Positions 41,489 to 53,253 are shown, counted from the first letter of the stretch. The stretch is 64,000 nucleotides of DNA from Pseudomonas sp. TH31 (GCF_016650815.1 NZ_JAEKEZ010000006.1:7501-71500), one strand, 5' to 3'. Numbers and translations: made by a program. Notes: a model not told the origin generated them from the letters alone.

Positions 41489-43411
41489 ATGAGTATCTTT
41501 AGCCACTTCCAACAACGCTTCGAGTCCACACGCCAGGAAGAACTCTCGCTGCAAGAGTATCTTGAGCTGTGCAAAAAGGAACGCAGCGCCTACGCTTCCG
41601 CCGCCGAGCGTCTGCTGCTGGCCATCGGTGAACCGGAGCTGCTCGACACCTCGGCCAACTCGAGACTGTCGCGAATCTTTTCCAACAAGGTGATTCGCCG
41701 CTATCCGGCCTTTGAAGACTTCCACGGGATGGAAGAATGCATTGACCAGATCGTGTCGTATTTCCGCCATGCCGCTCAGGGTCTCGAGGAGAAAAAACAA
41801 ATCCTCTACCTGCTCGGCCCCGTCGGTGGCGGTAAATCGTCCCTGGCCGAAAAGCTCAAACAGCTGATCGAGAAAGTGCCCTTCTACGCCATCAAGGGCT
41901 CACCGGTATTCGAGTCGCCCCTGGGTCTGTTCAACGCCACTGAAGATGGCGCGATCCTCGAGGAAGACTTCGGCATCCCGCGCCGCTACCTCAACACCAT
42001 CATGTCGCCATGGGCCACCAAGCGCCTGGCCGAATTTGGCGGCGACATCAGCCAGTTCCGCGTGGTGAAACTCTACCCCTCGATCCTCAACCAGATCGCC
42101 GTGGCCAAAACCGAGCCGGGTGATGAGAACAACCAGGACATCTCGGCACTCGTGGGTAAGGTCGATATCCGCAAACTGGAAGAATTCCCACAGAACGACG
42201 CCGACGCTTACAGCTACTCGGGCGCACTGTGCCGGGCCAACCAAGGCCTGATGGAATTCGTCGAAATGTTCAAGGCACCGATCAAGGTGCTGCACCCATT
42301 GCTGACGGCGACCCAGGAAGGCAACTACAACAGCACCGAGGGCCTGGGCGCGATTCCGTTCACCGGGATCCTGCTGGCTCACTCCAACGAATCGGAGTGG
42401 CACACCTTCCGCAACAACAAGAACAACGAAGCGTTCATCGACCGGATCTACATCGTCAAAGTCCCGTACTGCCTACGGGTCAGCGACGAAGTGAAGATCT
42501 ACGACAAGCTACTGTTCAACAGTTCGCTGGCCAAGGCCCATTGCGCACCCGACACCCTGAAAATGCTCGCCCAGTTCACCGTGCTCTCGCGCCTCAAGGA
42601 GCCGGAAAACTCGAACATCTACTCCAAGATGCGCGTGTATGACGGCGAGAACCTCAAGGACACCGATCCGAAGGCCAAGTCGATCCAGGAATACCGCGAC
42701 AACGCTGGCGTCGATGAAGGCATGAACGGCCTGTCGACCCGGTTCGCGTTCAAGATCCTGTCGAAGGTCTTCAACTTCGATCCGCACGAAATCGCCGCCA
42801 ACCCGGTGCATTTGCTCTACGTGCTGGAACAGCAGATCGAACAGGAACAATTCCAGGCCGAAACCCGCGAGCGTTATCTGCGCTTCCTGAAAGAGTACCT
42901 GGCACCACGCTACATCGAGTTCATCGGCAAGGAGATCCAGACCGCCTACCTCGAGTCTTACAGCGAGTACGGGCAGAACATCTTCGATCGCTACGTGCTG
43001 TACGCCGACTTCTGGATCCAGGACCAGGAATACCGCGACCCGGAAACCGGCGAAATCCTCAATCGTGTAGCGCTCAACGAAGAACTGGAAAAAATCGAAA
43101 AACCGGCCGGTATCAGCAATCCGAAGGATTTCCGCAACGAAATCGTCAACTTCGTACTGCGTGCCCGGGCCAACAACAACGGCAAGAACCCGACCTGGCT
43201 CAGCTACGAAAAACTGCGGGTGGTCATCGAGAAGAAAATGTTCTCCAACACCGAGGACCTGCTGCCGGTCATCAGCTTCAATGCCAAGGCCAGCAAAGAG
43301 GACCAGCAAAAGCACAACGACTTCGTCACAAGGATGGTCGAGCGCGGCTACACCGACAAACAGGTACGACTGCTGTCCGAGTGGTACCTGCGGGTCAGAA
43401 AATCACAGTAA
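41489..43411 (+). CDS. prkA: PrkA family serine protein kinase
   Basis: PrkA (YeaG in E. coli) is an AAA+ ATPase/kinase of stress and stationary-phase physiology; in Bacillus some evidence points to protease activity. The 640-residue protein has Walker A in LLGPVGGGKSSLAEKL (near residue 110), a Walker B-like region LAHSNESEW, and the C-terminal PrkA kinase-like domain. It heads the prkA-yeaH-spoVR set, conserved in proteobacteria. Confidence 0.95.
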   Translation: MSIFSHFQQRFESTRQEELSLQEYLELCKKERSAYASAAERLLLAIGEPELLDTSANSRLSRIFSNKVIRRYPAFEDFHGMEECIDQIVSYFRHAAQGLEEKKQILYLLGPVGGGKSSLAEKLKQLIEKVPFYAIKGSPVFESPLGLFNATEDGAILEEDFGIPRRYLNTIMSPWATKRLAEFGGDISQFRVVKLYPSILNQIAVAKTEPGDENNQDISALVGKVDIRKLEEFPQNDADAYSYSGALCRANQGLMEFVEMFKAPIKVLHPLLTATQEGNYNSTEGLGAIPFTGILLAHSNESEWHTFRNNKNNEAFIDRIYIVKVPYCLRVSDEVKIYDKLLFNSSLAKAHCAPDTLKMLAQFTVLSRLKEPENSNIYSKMRVYDGENLKDTDPKAKSIQEYRDNAGVDEGMNGLSTRFAFKILSKVFNFDPHEIAANPVHLLYVLEQQIEQEQFQAETRERYLRFLKEYLAPRYIEFIGKEIQTAYLESYSEYGQNIFDRYVLYADFWIQDQEYRDPETGEILNRVALNEELEKIEKPAGISNPKDFRNEIVNFVLRARANNNGKNPTWLSYEKLRVVIEKKMFSNTEDLLPVISFNAKASKEDQQKHNDFVTRMVERGYTDKQVRLLSEWYLRVRKSQ

Positions 43412-43441
43412 CCCGCTGCCGGTAAGACCGGTTGTCGTCAG

Positions 43442-43483
43442 CCAGAGGCCTGTGTGCGCATTTTCTGTTACACAGACCTCTGG
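43442..43483 (+). other. Long stem-loop between prkA and yeaH
   Basis: CCAGAGGCCTGTGT and ACACAGACCTCTGG form a 14-bp stem with one mismatch and a 14-base loop. No T-run follows, so it is not a classical terminator. It may act as processing or stability element between the co-oriented genes. Confidence 0.6.
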
Positions 43484-43615
43484 AAGGTGTTCGAAAGTCG
43501 GTAGCGAGGTTCAGGCAGCATCCAAAAGCGCTTGGGGGAGCGTGATCATCCCTTGGCACCGGTCCGATGCTGCATAACCGCTCGCCCCTTTCAGGACAGC
43601 TTCTAAGGAGCAGTC

Positions 43616-44887
43616 ATGAGCTATGTGATCGACCGACGTCTCAATGGCAAGAACAAGAGCACGGTGAACCGCCAGCGGTTCCTGCGGCGCTACCGTGATC
43701 ACATCAAAAAGGCCGTCGAAGAGGCGGTCAGCCGGCGTTCCATTACCGATATGGAACATGGCGAACAGATCAGCATTCCCGGTCGCGACATCGACGAACC
43801 GGTGCTTCACCATGGTCGAGGCGGCAAGCAGACCGTCGTACACCCCGGCAACAAGGAATTCACCAGCGGCGAGCACATTGCCCGACCACCCGGAGGTGGC
43901 GGTGGCAGAGGCCCCGGCAAGGCCGGTAATTCGGGTGAAGGGATGGATGAGTTCGTCTTCCAGATCACCCAGGAGGAATTCCTCGAATTCATGTTCGAGG
44001 ACCTCGAGCTGCCGAACCTGGTCAAGCGCAACCTGACCGGGACCGACACCTTCAAGACGGTTCGTGCAGGCATCAGTAACGAGGGCAACCCGTCGCGGAT
44101 CAACATTATCCGCACCCTGCGCTCGGCCCATGCCCGGCGTATCGCCCTGTCCGGCAGCAGCCGGGCAAAACTGCGCGAAGCCAAAGAGGAGTTGCTGCGA
44201 CTCAAACGGGAAGAACCGGACAACTTTGGCGACATCCAGGAAATCGAAGCCGAAATCGAGAAACTCAGCGCGCGCATTCACCGGGTGCCGTTCCTCGATA
44301 CTTTCGACCTCAAGTACAACTTGCTCATCAAGCAGCCGAACCCCAGCTCCAAAGCGGTAATGTTCTGCCTGATGGACGTCTCCGGCTCGATGACCCAAGC
44401 GACCAAGGACATCGCCAAGCGCTTCTTCATCCTGCTGTACCTGTTTCTCAAGCGTAACTACGACAAGATCGACGTTGTGTTCATCCGCCACCACACCAGT
44501 GCGCGGGAAGTGGATGAAGAAGAGTTTTTCTATTCCCGGGAAACCGGCGGCACGATCGTCTCCAGTGCCTTGAAACTGATGCAGGAGATCATGGCTGAGC
44601 GTTATCCGAGCAACGAGTGGAACATCTATGCCGCCCAGGCTTCCGACGGCGACAACTGGAATGATGACTCACCCATCTGCCGCGACATCCTGATCAACCA
44701 GATCATGCCGTTTGTGCAGTACTACACTTATGTTGAGATAACCCCTCGCGAACACCAGGCCCTGTGGTTCGAGTACGAACGCATCGCCGAAGCCTTCTCT
44801 GACACTTTTGCCCAACAGCAACTGGTCTCGGCCGGGGATATCTATCCGGTCTTCCGTGAACTCTTCCAGCGCAGGTTAGTGACATGA
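43616..44887 (+). CDS. yeaH: YeaH/YhbH family protein (DUF444, VWA-like)
   Basis: The 423-residue protein has the DUF444 N-terminus ([23 protein letters not shown]), a glycine-rich stretch, and a von Willebrand A-like domain with the metal site [11 protein letters not shown]. It works with PrkA and SpoVR in an uncharacterised stress function. Its stop overlaps spoVR by 4 bases (ATGA), so translation is coupled. Confidence 0.94.
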   Translation: MSYVIDRRLNGKNKSTVNRQRFLRRYRDHIKKAVEEAVSRRSITDMEHGEQISIPGRDIDEPVLHHGRGGKQTVVHPGNKEFTSGEHIARPPGGGGGRGPGKAGNSGEGMDEFVFQITQEEFLEFMFEDLELPNLVKRNLTGTDTFKTVRAGISNEGNPSRINIIRTLRSAHARRIALSGSSRAKLREAKEELLRLKREEPDNFGDIQEIEAEIEKLSARIHRVPFLDTFDLKYNLLIKQPNPSSKAVMFCLMDVSGSMTQATKDIAKRFFILLYLFLKRNYDKIDVVFIRHHTSAREVDEEEFFYSRETGGTIVSSALKLMQEIMAERYPSNEWNIYAAQASDGDNWNDDSPICRDILINQIMPFVQYYTYVEITPREHQALWFEYERIAEAFSDTFAQQQLVSAGDIYPVFRELFQRRLVT

Positions 44888-46446
44888 CCGCCAAAGAGCA
44901 GAAGCGCCAACCCATTTCCACCGGCTCCGAATGGACGTTCGAGCTGATCCAGGCCTACGACAAAGAAATCAGTCGCCTGGCAGCTCGTTATGCCCTGGAT
45001 ACTTATCCCAACCAGATCGAAGTGATCACCGCCGAGCAAATGATGGACGCCTACGCCTCCGTTGGCATGCCGCTGGGTTATCACCATTGGTCCTACGGCA
45101 AACACTTCCTCAGTACCGAGAAATCCTACAGCCGCGGCCAGATGGGGCTGGCCTACGAGATCGTGATCAACTCCGACCCATGCATTGCCTATCTGATGGA
45201 AGAAAACACCATCTGCATGCAGGCGCTGGTGGTGGCTCACGCCTGCTATGGCCATAACAGTTTCTTCAAGGGTAATTACCTGTTCCGCACCTGGACTGAC
45301 GCCAGCTCGATCATCGATTACCTGGTGTTCGCCAAGCAGTACATCATGCAATGCGAGGAGCGCCACGGCATCGACGCGGTGGAAGATCTGCTCGATTCCT
45401 GCCACGCCTTGATGAACTACGGGGTCGACCGCTACAAACGTCCGTATCCGATTTCCGCCGAAGAAGAACGGCGTCGGCAGAAGGATCGTGAAGAGCACCT
45501 GCAGAAACAGATCAACGACTTGTGGCGCACCATTCCAAAAGGTGCCGACAAGTACAGTGACAAGGACAACGCACGCTTCCCCGCCGAACCTCAGGAAAAC
45601 ATCCTGTACTTCATCGAAAAACACGCGCCGCTGCTGGAACCCTGGCAGCGTGAAATCGTGCGGATCGTGCGCAAGATCGCCCAGTATTTTTATCCACAGC
45701 GCCAGACCCAGGTGATGAACGAAGGCTGGGCAACGTTCTGGCACTACACCTTGATGAACGACCTTTACGACGAAGGCCTGGTCACCGACGGCTTCATGAT
45801 GGAGTTCCTGACGTCCCATACCAGCGTGGTAATGCAGCCAGGTTTTGATAGCCCCTACTACAGCGGCATCAACCCCTATGCCCTGGGCTTTGCCATGTAC
45901 CGGGACATCCGGCGCATGTGTGAACACCCGACCGAAGAAGACTACCGCTGGTTCCCGGACGTCGCCGGCACCGACTGGCTGCCGAGCATCAAGTTCGCCA
46001 TGAGCAGCTTCAAGGATGAGAGTTTCATCCTGCAGTACCTGTCACCCCAGGTGATCCGCGACCTGAAGCTGTTCAGCATTCTCGATGACGACCAGAAGGA
46101 CGATCTGCTGGTCCCGGCCATTCACGATGAACCCGGCTACCGGACCATTCGCGAAACCCTGGCGGCCCAATACAACCTGGGCAATCGCGAGCCCAACATC
46201 CAGATCTACAGCATCGACCGACGCGGCGACCGCTCCCTGACCCTGCGCCACCAGCAACATGACCGCAAACCGCTGGGCGAGTCCACCGACGAAGTGCTCA
46301 AGCACCTGCATCGACTCTGGGGCTTCGATATCCACCTGGAAACCCTGCAAGGCGACCAAGTGATGAAAGTCCATCATGTTCCACCCCGAAGCGAGCACAG
46401 CGAGGGGGATTACGGTCGGCTTGACCTGGCTGTCATTCATCTTTGA
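44884..46446 (+). CDS. spoVR: SpoVR family protein
   Basis: The 520-residue SpoVR-like protein (YcgB in E. coli) is linked to spore cortex formation in Bacillus and has an unknown role in non-sporulating bacteria. It contains [16 protein letters not shown], a His/Asn-rich conserved stretch, and [21 protein letters not shown]; an HxxxH-like pattern suggests metal binding, but this is inference. It is the last gene of the prkA-yeaH-spoVR unit. Confidence 0.94.
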   Translation: MTAKEQKRQPISTGSEWTFELIQAYDKEISRLAARYALDTYPNQIEVITAEQMMDAYASVGMPLGYHHWSYGKHFLSTEKSYSRGQMGLAYEIVINSDPCIAYLMEENTICMQALVVAHACYGHNSFFKGNYLFRTWTDASSIIDYLVFAKQYIMQCEERHGIDAVEDLLDSCHALMNYGVDRYKRPYPISAEEERRRQKDREEHLQKQINDLWRTIPKGADKYSDKDNARFPAEPQENILYFIEKHAPLLEPWQREIVRIVRKIAQYFYPQRQTQVMNEGWATFWHYTLMNDLYDEGLVTDGFMMEFLTSHTSVVMQPGFDSPYYSGINPYALGFAMYRDIRRMCEHPTEEDYRWFPDVAGTDWLPSIKFAMSSFKDESFILQYLSPQVIRDLKLFSILDDDQKDDLLVPAIHDEPGYRTIRETLAAQYNLGNREPNIQIYSIDRRGDRSLTLRHQQHDRKPLGESTDEVLKHLHRLWGFDIHLETLQGDQVMKVHHVPPRSEHSEGDYGRLDLAVIHL

Positions 46447-46509
46447 TACGGTTTGTGCCTCCGCGAGTTCGACGCAACGGTTATTCTGTCGAGCTAACGG
46501 AGGTTTTTT

Positions 46510-47733
46510 ATGCAGATTTATAAAGTCGGCGGTGCAGTTCGCGATCGCCTGCTGGGCAAGCCTGTCACCGATATCGACTGGGTCGTGGTAGGTGCCACTA
46601 CCGAAGAAATGCTCGCCAAGGGCTTTCGCCCGGTAGGCGCGGACTTCCCGGTGTTTCTTCACCCAAAAACCGGTGAGGAATACGCTCTCGCCCGGACCGA
46701 ACGCAAAAGCGGGCGCGGTTACGGCGGCTTCACCTTTCACGCCAGCCCCGAAGTCACCCTCGAAGAAGACTTGATTCGTCGCGACCTGACGATCAACGCC
46801 ATGGCCGAAGACGACCAGCAAAACCTGACCGATCCTTACCATGGCCAACGGGACCTTGAGGCTCGCCTACTTCGCCACGTTTCCCCCGCGTTTGCCGAAG
46901 ATCCACTCCGAGTACTGCGCGTTGCCCGCTTTGCGGCGCGCTATGCCGGACTCGGTTTCAGCGTCGCAGCCGAGACCCTGGAACTGATGCGCCAACTCAG
47001 CGATTCAGGTGAACTTGAAGCATTGACCGCAGAACGCAGCTGGAAAGAAATCTCCCGCGCCTTGATGGAAGATCAGCCACAGGTGTTTATCGAGGTGCTG
47101 CGCGCGTGCGATGCGCTAAAAGTGCTGATGCCGGAAGTCGACGCTTTGTTTGGCGTACCGCAACCGGAAGCCCATCACCCGGAGATCGATACAGGCGTGC
47201 ACACCTTGAGCGTGCTGGAGCAATCGGCGCTGCACAAACAGCCGCTGACAGTGCGCTGGGCCTGCCTGCTGCATGACCTGGGCAAAGGGCTGACGCCCGA
47301 GGCAGATTGGCCGCGCCATATTGCCCACGAGCACACGGGCCTGAAGCTGATCAAAGCGGTCAACGAACGCTTCAAGGCACCGAAAGACTGCCAGGAATTG
47401 GCGTTACTGGTGGGTCAGTATCACACCCACGGGCATCGAGCCCTGGAGCTCAAGCCGTCGACCTTGCTCGAGTTGCTGCAGAGTTTCGACGTATACCGTC
47501 GGCCGCAGCGGTTTGAGGAGTTTATTGCAGCGTGCGAGATGGATGCCCGCGGGCGTAAAGGCCTGGAGCAGAGAACTTATCCACAGGCGGATTATTTGCG
47601 CGGGGCGGCGAATGCGGCTCGGGGCGTGGCAGTGCAGCCGTTGCTGGAGAAGGGATTCAAGGGGCCGGAGTTGGGTGAGGCGATAAAGCTTGAGCGGCTT
47701 AAGGCGCTGAAAGCCTACAAAGAACAAGCGTAA
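46510..47733 (+). CDS. cca: CCA-adding tRNA nucleotidyltransferase
   Basis: Cca builds or repairs the 3' CCA of tRNAs. The 407-residue class II enzyme has the metal motif Asp-x-Asp in [42 protein letters not shown] and a C-terminal HD phosphohydrolase-like domain (LLHDLGKG). AGGAGG-like GGAGG lies before the ATG. Confidence 0.96.
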   Translation: MQIYKVGGAVRDRLLGKPVTDIDWVVVGATTEEMLAKGFRPVGADFPVFLHPKTGEEYALARTERKSGRGYGGFTFHASPEVTLEEDLIRRDLTINAMAEDDQQNLTDPYHGQRDLEARLLRHVSPAFAEDPLRVLRVARFAARYAGLGFSVAAETLELMRQLSDSGELEALTAERSWKEISRALMEDQPQVFIEVLRACDALKVLMPEVDALFGVPQPEAHHPEIDTGVHTLSVLEQSALHKQPLTVRWACLLHDLGKGLTPEADWPRHIAHEHTGLKLIKAVNERFKAPKDCQELALLVGQYHTHGHRALELKPSTLLELLQSFDVYRRPQRFEEFIAACEMDARGRKGLEQRTYPQADYLRGAANAARGVAVQPLLEKGFKGPELGEAIKLERLKALKAYKEQA

Positions 47734-47734
47734 G

Positions 47735-47819
47735 CAAGATCAAAAGATCGCAGCCTTCGGCAGCTCCTACGGATGTACATCAATCCCCTGCCGGAGCTGC
47801 CGAAGGCTGCGTCTTTTGC
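47735..47819. repeat. REP doublet, family 1 (copy h)
   Basis: Arms GATCGCAGCCTTCGGCAGCT and a complement lacking one A (GGCTGCGTCTTTT) are inverted around ~20 bp, between convergent cca and folK. Confidence 0.87.
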
Positions 47820-47820
47820 T

Positions 47821-48339
47821 TCATAGCAAATTCGAAGGGGTCAACGGCTCACCGCGCCACTCAAACGCCACCGGCGCCAACACCTGATCAATCTGCGCTT
47901 CGCCCCACAAGGTCGCAAAGCTTTTGCCTACACCCGGATGCACCCGGCCTGGCGCTATCAGCGACAATGGCCACAGCACGAAGGCATTTTTCAGAATTTC
48001 TGCCCGAGGCAGGATCAAGCCATCGAAGTTACCCACCAGATCGCCGAACAACAACACGTCGATATCCAGCGGCAGCCCCTTGCGATCCGGCGCATAGCGA
48101 CCGTTGTCCGCCTCGATGAATTTCAGTCGGCGATCCAGCTCCATCAACGGCAGGTCGGTGTACGCCGACACCACGAAGTTGAAGAACGGCCCACTCTTGA
48201 TCCCCACCGGCTGGCTTTCGAAGACCGCCGAACAGCGGATATCCACCAGAAAACCCGCGAGGGCTTCCAGGCCAGCCTGCAAATGGGTTTCGCGCTCGAT
48301 ATTGCTACCGAGCCCGAGGTACACCTGAGTCAGCGACAT
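47821..48339 (-). CDS. folK: 2-amino-4-hydroxy-6-hydroxymethyldihydropteridine diphosphokinase FolK
   Basis: FolK pyrophosphorylates hydroxymethyldihydropterin in folate synthesis. The 172-residue protein has LGLGSNIERETHL, FFNFVVSAYTDLPL, and the catalytic LPLDIDVLLFGD followed by LPRAEILKNAFVLWPL. It overlaps the end of folB by 10 bases on the same strand, so the two folate steps are coupled. Confidence 0.95.
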   Translation of the reverse strand: MSLTQVYLGLGSNIERETHLQAGLEALAGFLVDIRCSAVFESQPVGIKSGPFFNFVVSAYTDLPLMELDRRLKFIEADNGRYAPDRKGLPLDIDVLLFGDLVGNFDGLILPRAEILKNAFVLWPLSLIAPGRVHPGVGKSFATLWGEAQIDQVLAPVAFEWRGEPLTPSNLL

Positions 48340-48686
48340 CCGCGCTCGATCTCCACGCCCACACCACCAGTGGCCGCCGGCACAGCGCCCGGCTTGGTCA
48401 GCTTGAGACGCATCCAGGTGATTTTGAATTCGCTCATCAGCACTTCAACCAGACGCTCGGCGAAGGTTTCGACCAATTGGAACTGCGCTTGCTCGGCAAA
48501 CGCCTGGATTCGCGACGAAACGCTCGCGTAGTCGAGCGCCAGGGTCAGGTCGTCACCGGCCGCCGCCGGGCGGTTGTCCCAGGCGAAGCTCAGATCAAGT
48601 CGCAGACATTGTCGGATGCCGCGCTCCCAGTCGTAGGCACCAATGACAGTGTCGACTTCCAGGCCCTCGATAAACACTCTGTCCAA
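48330..48686 (-). CDS. folB: Dihydroneopterin aldolase FolB
   Basis: FolB produces hydroxymethyldihydropterin, the FolK substrate. The 118-residue protein has [32 protein letters not shown] and [14 protein letters not shown], with the family C-terminus [14 protein letters not shown]. The start is a TTG at 48686, with GGAG 8 bases upstream; the frame extends to 48710 but the extra residues are not family-like. Confidence 0.94.
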   Translation of the reverse strand: MDRVFIEGLEVDTVIGAYDWERGIRQCLRLDLSFAWDNRPAAAGDDLTLALDYASVSSRIQAFAEQAQFQLVETFAERLVEVLMSEFKITWMRLKLTKPGAVPAATGGVGVEIERGCR

Positions 48687-48760
48687 GCACTTTTCTCCGC
48701 TGCACGACAAGGGCGCAATGCGCCGTTAGAATCAAGGCGTCCTCGCCCGGAATAGTTAGC

Positions 48761-49330
48761 ATGTTTTGGTTATTGGCGACCTTCGCCTACCTGCTCGGCT
48801 CTCTGTCCTTCGCCATTTTGCTCAGCCGCCTGACCGGCAACCCCGATCCGCGAATGGGTGGCTCGGGCAATGCCGGTGCCACCAACATGTTGCGCCTGGT
48901 CGGCAAGAAACTCGCCGTCCTGACGTTACTCGGCGACCTGTGCAAAGGCTTGCTGCCTGTGCTGATCGCCGGTGTTGCCGGCCTTTCGCTGCAAGATCAA
49001 GCCTGGATCGGTGTTTGTGCCGTCATCGGCCACCTGTTCCCGCTGTACTTCCGCTTTCGCGGCGGCAAGGGTGTCGCCACCGCGGCCGGCATGTTGCTGG
49101 GCCTCTACCCGCCTGCAGCCTTGCTGGCGCTCTGTGCCTGGCTGCTGACGTTCTACCTGACCCGCACCAGCTCACTGGCGGCGCTGATCGCCACACCGCT
49201 GACCCTGCCATTGCTCGCCTGGCAAGAGCCGGCGGCCCTGCTGCCCATGAGCGCACTCACAGGCCTGATCGTCTGGCGCCATCGCGGCAATCTACGCGAC
49301 CTGTTTGCCGGGCGCGAACGGCATTTTTAA
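48761..49330 (+). CDS. plsY: Acyl-phosphate glycerol-3-phosphate acyltransferase PlsY
   Basis: PlsY starts phospholipid synthesis by acylating glycerol-3-phosphate from acyl-phosphate. The 189-residue inner-membrane protein has five or so helices and the conserved cytoplasmic motifs [25 protein letters not shown] and a third near [11 protein letters not shown]. It diverges from folB. Confidence 0.95.
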   Translation: MFWLLATFAYLLGSLSFAILLSRLTGNPDPRMGGSGNAGATNMLRLVGKKLAVLTLLGDLCKGLLPVLIAGVAGLSLQDQAWIGVCAVIGHLFPLYFRFRGGKGVATAAGMLLGLYPPAALLALCAWLLTFYLTRTSSLAALIATPLTLPLLAWQEPAALLPMSALTGLIVWRHRGNLRDLFAGRERHF

Positions 49331-49353
49331 ATACCGGACGTGAACCCCGCTCA

Positions 49354-50379
49354 TCACAACGCCGACAATTGCTCCATCGGCCAGCGCGCCTGCACGCTGA
49401 TCGCCAGGCTTTCGTGCTGACCGGCCTGCAAACGCTGGCAGCCGGCAAACGCAATCATCGCGCCGTTATCGGTGCAAAACTCGGGGCGGGCGTAAAACAC
49501 GTCGCCCTTCATGTCGCCGAGCATTTTCTCCAGTGAAGTACGCAGCGCCTTGTTCGCACTGACGCCCCCAGCGATCACCAGGCGCTTCATGCCCGCCGCT
49601 TTCAGGGCCCGCTTGCACTTGATGGTCAAAGTCTCCACCACGGCCTGCTGGAACGCCAGCGAGATGTCGCAACGGGCTTGCTCGCTGTCGTCCCCGGCGC
49701 TGACGCATTGCTGCCAGGTGTTCAGGGCAGAGGTTTTCAAGCCACTGAAGCTGAATGCCAGACCCGGGCGATCACACATCGGACGCGGGAAAGTGAAACG
49801 TCCTGCAACCCCCTGCTCCGCCAGACGGGCGATTTCCGGGCCACCCGGATAATTCAGGCCCATCATCTTCGCGGTCTTGTCGAACGCTTCACCGGCGGCA
49901 TCGTCGAGGGTCTCGCCCAACAACGTGTATTGGCCTATTCCGTCGACCTGAACCAGTTGCGTATGACCACCCGACACCAACAAAGCGACGAACGGGAATT
50001 CGGGCGGTTGAGGCTCCAGCATCGGCGCCAGCAAATGACCTTCCATGTGGTGCACGCCCAGGGCCGGAATCCCCCAGGCAAAGGCCAGCGCCTGGGCACA
50101 GGAAGCCCCCACCAACAGCGCGCCGACCAGGCCAGGGCCCGCGGTATAAGCGATCGCATCGATCTCGGTCGGCACACAGCCAGCTTCAGCCAACACCTGA
50201 CGGATCAAGGGCAGCATGCGTTTGACGTGATCACGCGAGGCCAGCTCCGGCACCACCCCGCCATAGGCGCGATGCAGGTCGATCTGGCTAAACAGCGCGT
50301 CGGCCAGCAGGCCGCGCTCACTGTCATATAATGCGACACCAGTTTCGTCGCAGGAGGTTTCTAATCCCAGTACTAGCAT
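49354..50379 (-). CDS. tsaD: tRNA N6-threonylcarbamoyladenosine transferase TsaD
   Basis: TsaD puts the threonylcarbamoyl group on A37 of ANN-decoding tRNAs. The 341-residue protein has [14 protein letters not shown], the iron ligands in [22 protein letters not shown] and [12 protein letters not shown]. It is essential in most bacteria. It diverges from rpsU, the first gene of the synthesis region. Confidence 0.96.
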   Translation of the reverse strand: MLVLGLETSCDETGVALYDSERGLLADALFSQIDLHRAYGGVVPELASRDHVKRMLPLIRQVLAEAGCVPTEIDAIAYTAGPGLVGALLVGASCAQALAFAWGIPALGVHHMEGHLLAPMLEPQPPEFPFVALLVSGGHTQLVQVDGIGQYTLLGETLDDAAGEAFDKTAKMMGLNYPGGPEIARLAEQGVAGRFTFPRPMCDRPGLAFSFSGLKTSALNTWQQCVSAGDDSEQARCDISLAFQQAVVETLTIKCKRALKAAGMKRLVIAGGVSANKALRTSLEKMLGDMKGDVFYARPEFCTDNGAMIAFAGCQRLQAGQHESLAISVQARWPMEQLSAL

Positions 50380-50578
50380 GGGTTTGCGCCTTGTTTAGGC
50401 TGAATTCGAAGGCGCGCATAATAGTCGCCATGGGATGCCCCGACTAGCGGTTTTCGATCAGAGGCTTTGCATTCCGGTCGATGAGGAGTTAACATCCGCA
50501 ACCCTTAAAAACCGACGTCTTCAAGTGCTCTTTTGCCGCGAGGATGTTGACCCCGGTAATGAATGAAGGTAGCTCTGG

Positions 50579-50794
50579 ATGCCAGCCGTCAAAGTAAAAG
50601 AGAACGAACCCTTCGACGTAGCTCTGCGTCGTTTCAAGCGCTCCTGCGAAAAAGCCGGTGTACTGGCTGAAGTTCGTAGCCGCGAATTCTACGAGAAGCC
50701 AACTTCTGAGCGTAAGCGTAAAGCAGCAGCCGCTGTTAAGCGTCACGCCAAGAAAGTACAGCGCGAACAGCGCCGCGCCGTTCGTCTGTACTAA
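50579..50794 (+). CDS. rpsU: 30S ribosomal protein S21
   Basis: The 71-residue basic protein bS21 helps initiation on the 30S subunit. The sequence [21 protein letters not shown] and the Arg/Lys-rich tail are characteristic. It is first of the rpsU-dnaG-rpoD macromolecular synthesis region. Confidence 0.97.
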
Positions 50795-50821
50795 TACACA
50801 GACGTTCGTAGCAAGCTTCTG

Positions 50822-50847
50822 CCAAGCCCGGCCCTCAGCCGGGCTAA
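50822..50847 (+). terminator. Hairpin after rpsU
   Basis: AGCCCGGC-CCTC-AGCCGGGCT gives a perfect 9-bp stem 28 bases past the rpsU stop. There is no long T-run, so termination is probably partial, as in the E. coli operon where rpsU is made in excess of dnaG. Confidence 0.55.
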
Positions 50848-51275
50848 TGGCATTTGCGGGAATCGCTTGATGTTTCACCGTCAAAGCCGCCGACGCGACC
50901 GAGACAAACCTGCTTCACAGCGTCAGACCTGGCTCTTTTGCCAGCGGTGCACGTCTTTTCTGACGAGCCTTTCAAGGCTACTGACGAGCACACCCACTGA
51001 TTCCTCTTACGACGATCAGCCCAAGGCACCTGCTTGCGTGCCCGTTTATGAGCTATCCAAGGCCTTCGACTGGCCGCAGCGGATTCAGCGCAACACTTTC
51101 ATATAGTCGAATACTGATCGGTACTAACGTCAGTGGATTTTCGGCAGATACACTTCCCGACAGCGATTACGCAGACGACACTGGTCGAGCCGCATATCTT
51201 GCGCGCCTCAAGCAATGACCCGCGTTCGCCAGCCCTTCGTTTTGGGTCCATTTCAGCGCAGATGACGAGACCGCC
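50848..51275. other. Gene-poor stretch between rpsU and dnaG
   Basis: Only a 79-codon plus-strand frame (50867-51106, Arg/Ser-rich, no family features) is open; I do not support it as a gene. Many pseudomonads have a GatB/YqeY-domain gene at this site; none of the frames here resembles it. The last bases probably hold the dnaG leader. Confidence 0.4.
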
Positions 51276-53253
51276 ATGGCCGGGCTAATTCCCCAGAGCT
51301 TCATTGACGACCTTCTGAACCGCACCGACATCGTCGATGTGGTCAGCTCGCGCCTGCAAATGAAAAAGGCCGGCAAGAACTACACCGCCTGCTGCCCGTT
51401 CCACAAAGAGAAAACCCCTCCTTCAGCGTCAGCCCCGACAAGCAGTTCTATTACTGCTTTGGCTGCGGCGCTGGCGGTAACGCCCTCGGCTTCATGATGG
51501 ACCACGACAACCTGGACTTCATCCAGGCTGTCGAAGAACTGGCCAAAGCCGCCGGCATGGAAATACCCCGCGAAGAAAGCGGCCGACCGCACAAGCCGCG
51601 GCAGCCGACTGATTCGCCGCTGTACCCGCTGCTCACCGCCGCCGCCGACTTTTACCGGCAAGCGCTGAAAAGCCACCCATCGCGCAAAGCCGCCGTGGAT
51701 TATTTGAAAGGTCGCGGCCTGACCGGCGAAATCGCCCGGACTTCGGCCTCGGCTTCGCCCCGCCCGGCTGGGACAATCTGTTCAAGCACTTGAGCAGCGA
51801 CACCCTGCAACAGAAAGCCATGGTCGATGCCGGCCTGCTGATCGAGAACGCCGAGAGCGGCAAACGCTATGACCGCTTCCGCGATCGCGTGATGTTCCCG
51901 ATCCGCGACAGTCGCGGGCGCATCATCGCTTTCGGCGGCCGAGTACTGGGTGACGACAAACCGAAATACCTGAACTCACCGGAAACCCCGGTATTCCATA
52001 AAGGCCAGGAGCTTTACGGCCTCTATGAAGCGCGCAAGAACAACCGCAACCTCGACGAAATCATCGTCGTTGAAGGCTACATGGACGTCATCGCCCTCGC
52101 CCAGCAAGGTTTGCGCAACGCCGTCGCGACCCTGGGCACCGCCACCAGCGAAGAGCACCTGAAGCGACTGTTTCGCGTCGTACCCAACGTACTGTTCTGT
52201 TTCGACGGTGACCAGGCCGGCCGCAAAGCCGCCTGGCGAGCACTGGAAGCAGCGCTGCCATGCCTGCAGGACGGGCGACGGGCACGCTTCCTGTTTCTGC
52301 CCGAAGGTGAAGACCCCGATACGCTGGTCCGCTCCGAGGGCACCGACGCCTTCCGCGCGCGAATCAATCAACACGCTCAACCGCTGGCCGATTATTTCTT
52401 TCAGCAGTTGACTGAGGAATCGGACCCGCGCTCGCTCGAAGGCAAGGCCCACATGGCCACCCTCGCTGCGCCGCTGATCGAAAAAGTCCCGGGCGCCAAC
52501 CTGCGCATCCTGATGCGCCAGCGACTGACCGAAATCACCGGCCTGACTGGCGAAGCCATGAGTCAGCTGGTGCACCGCGCCCCTCAGGAAGCGCCACCAG
52601 CCTACGATCCGGGCATCGATTACGATGCCATGCCGGATTACAGCGACTACCATCAGCCGCAGGCACAAGAGCTGCACGTGCCGCAGCAGGAATGGACACC
52701 GAAAAAACCCGGTGCTGGCGGCAAGAAGTGGGACAAGAAACCCTGGGACAAGAACGGCAAGCGTGGCGGCGATCGCGATCAACAAAGTGCCCCGCGCACC
52801 CCGATTGCCGTCGAAGCCCCAACACTGATTGCATTACGCACGCTGATTCATCATCCGCAACTGGCTGGCAAGGTAGAAACCGCTAACCACTTCGCCAATG
52901 AAAGCAACACGTATGCACAACTGCTGGTGGCCCTCATCGAGGCCTTGCAGAAAAATCCTAAGCTAAACTCTATCCAGCTAATGGCCCGCTGGCATGGCAC
53001 CGATCAAGGGCGCCTGCTCAAAGCATTAGCGGAAAAGGAGTGGCTAATTGACGGCGATAACCTTGAACGACAGTTTTTAGACACCATTACTAGGTTATCA
53101 GCGGGTCAACACACAGATACTTTGGAAGCACTGATCAAAAAAGCAAGGCAACCGGGATTGACCCCAGAGGAAGCAAATCAGATCGCAAATCAGATGCGCG
53201 ACCTATTAAAACGCAATGTGGCTGTATCAAACCCGACCTCAACTGGCGCGTGA
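51276..53253 (+). CDS. dnaG: DNA primase DnaG (two frameshifts as sequenced)
   Basis: DnaG makes the RNA primers of replication and is essential. In order: CHC2 zinc-binding domain (CCPFHKEKTPSFSV, FYYCFGCGAGGNALGF after correction), Toprim catalytic core (IVVEGYMDVIAL, FCFDGDQAGRKAA) and C-terminal DnaB-binding domain (from ~53000). Frame breaks: the four-C run at 51415-51418 should be five, and GG at 51738-51739 should be GGG; correction gives ~659 residues, normal for Pseudomonas. Two breaks in an essential gene indicate read errors. The last ~300 bases are AT-richer than the rest. Confidence 0.93.

Noticed and set aside
50867..51106. A 79-codon ORF between rpsU and dnaG
   Set aside because: No ribosome site, family feature or similarity to the gene expected there.
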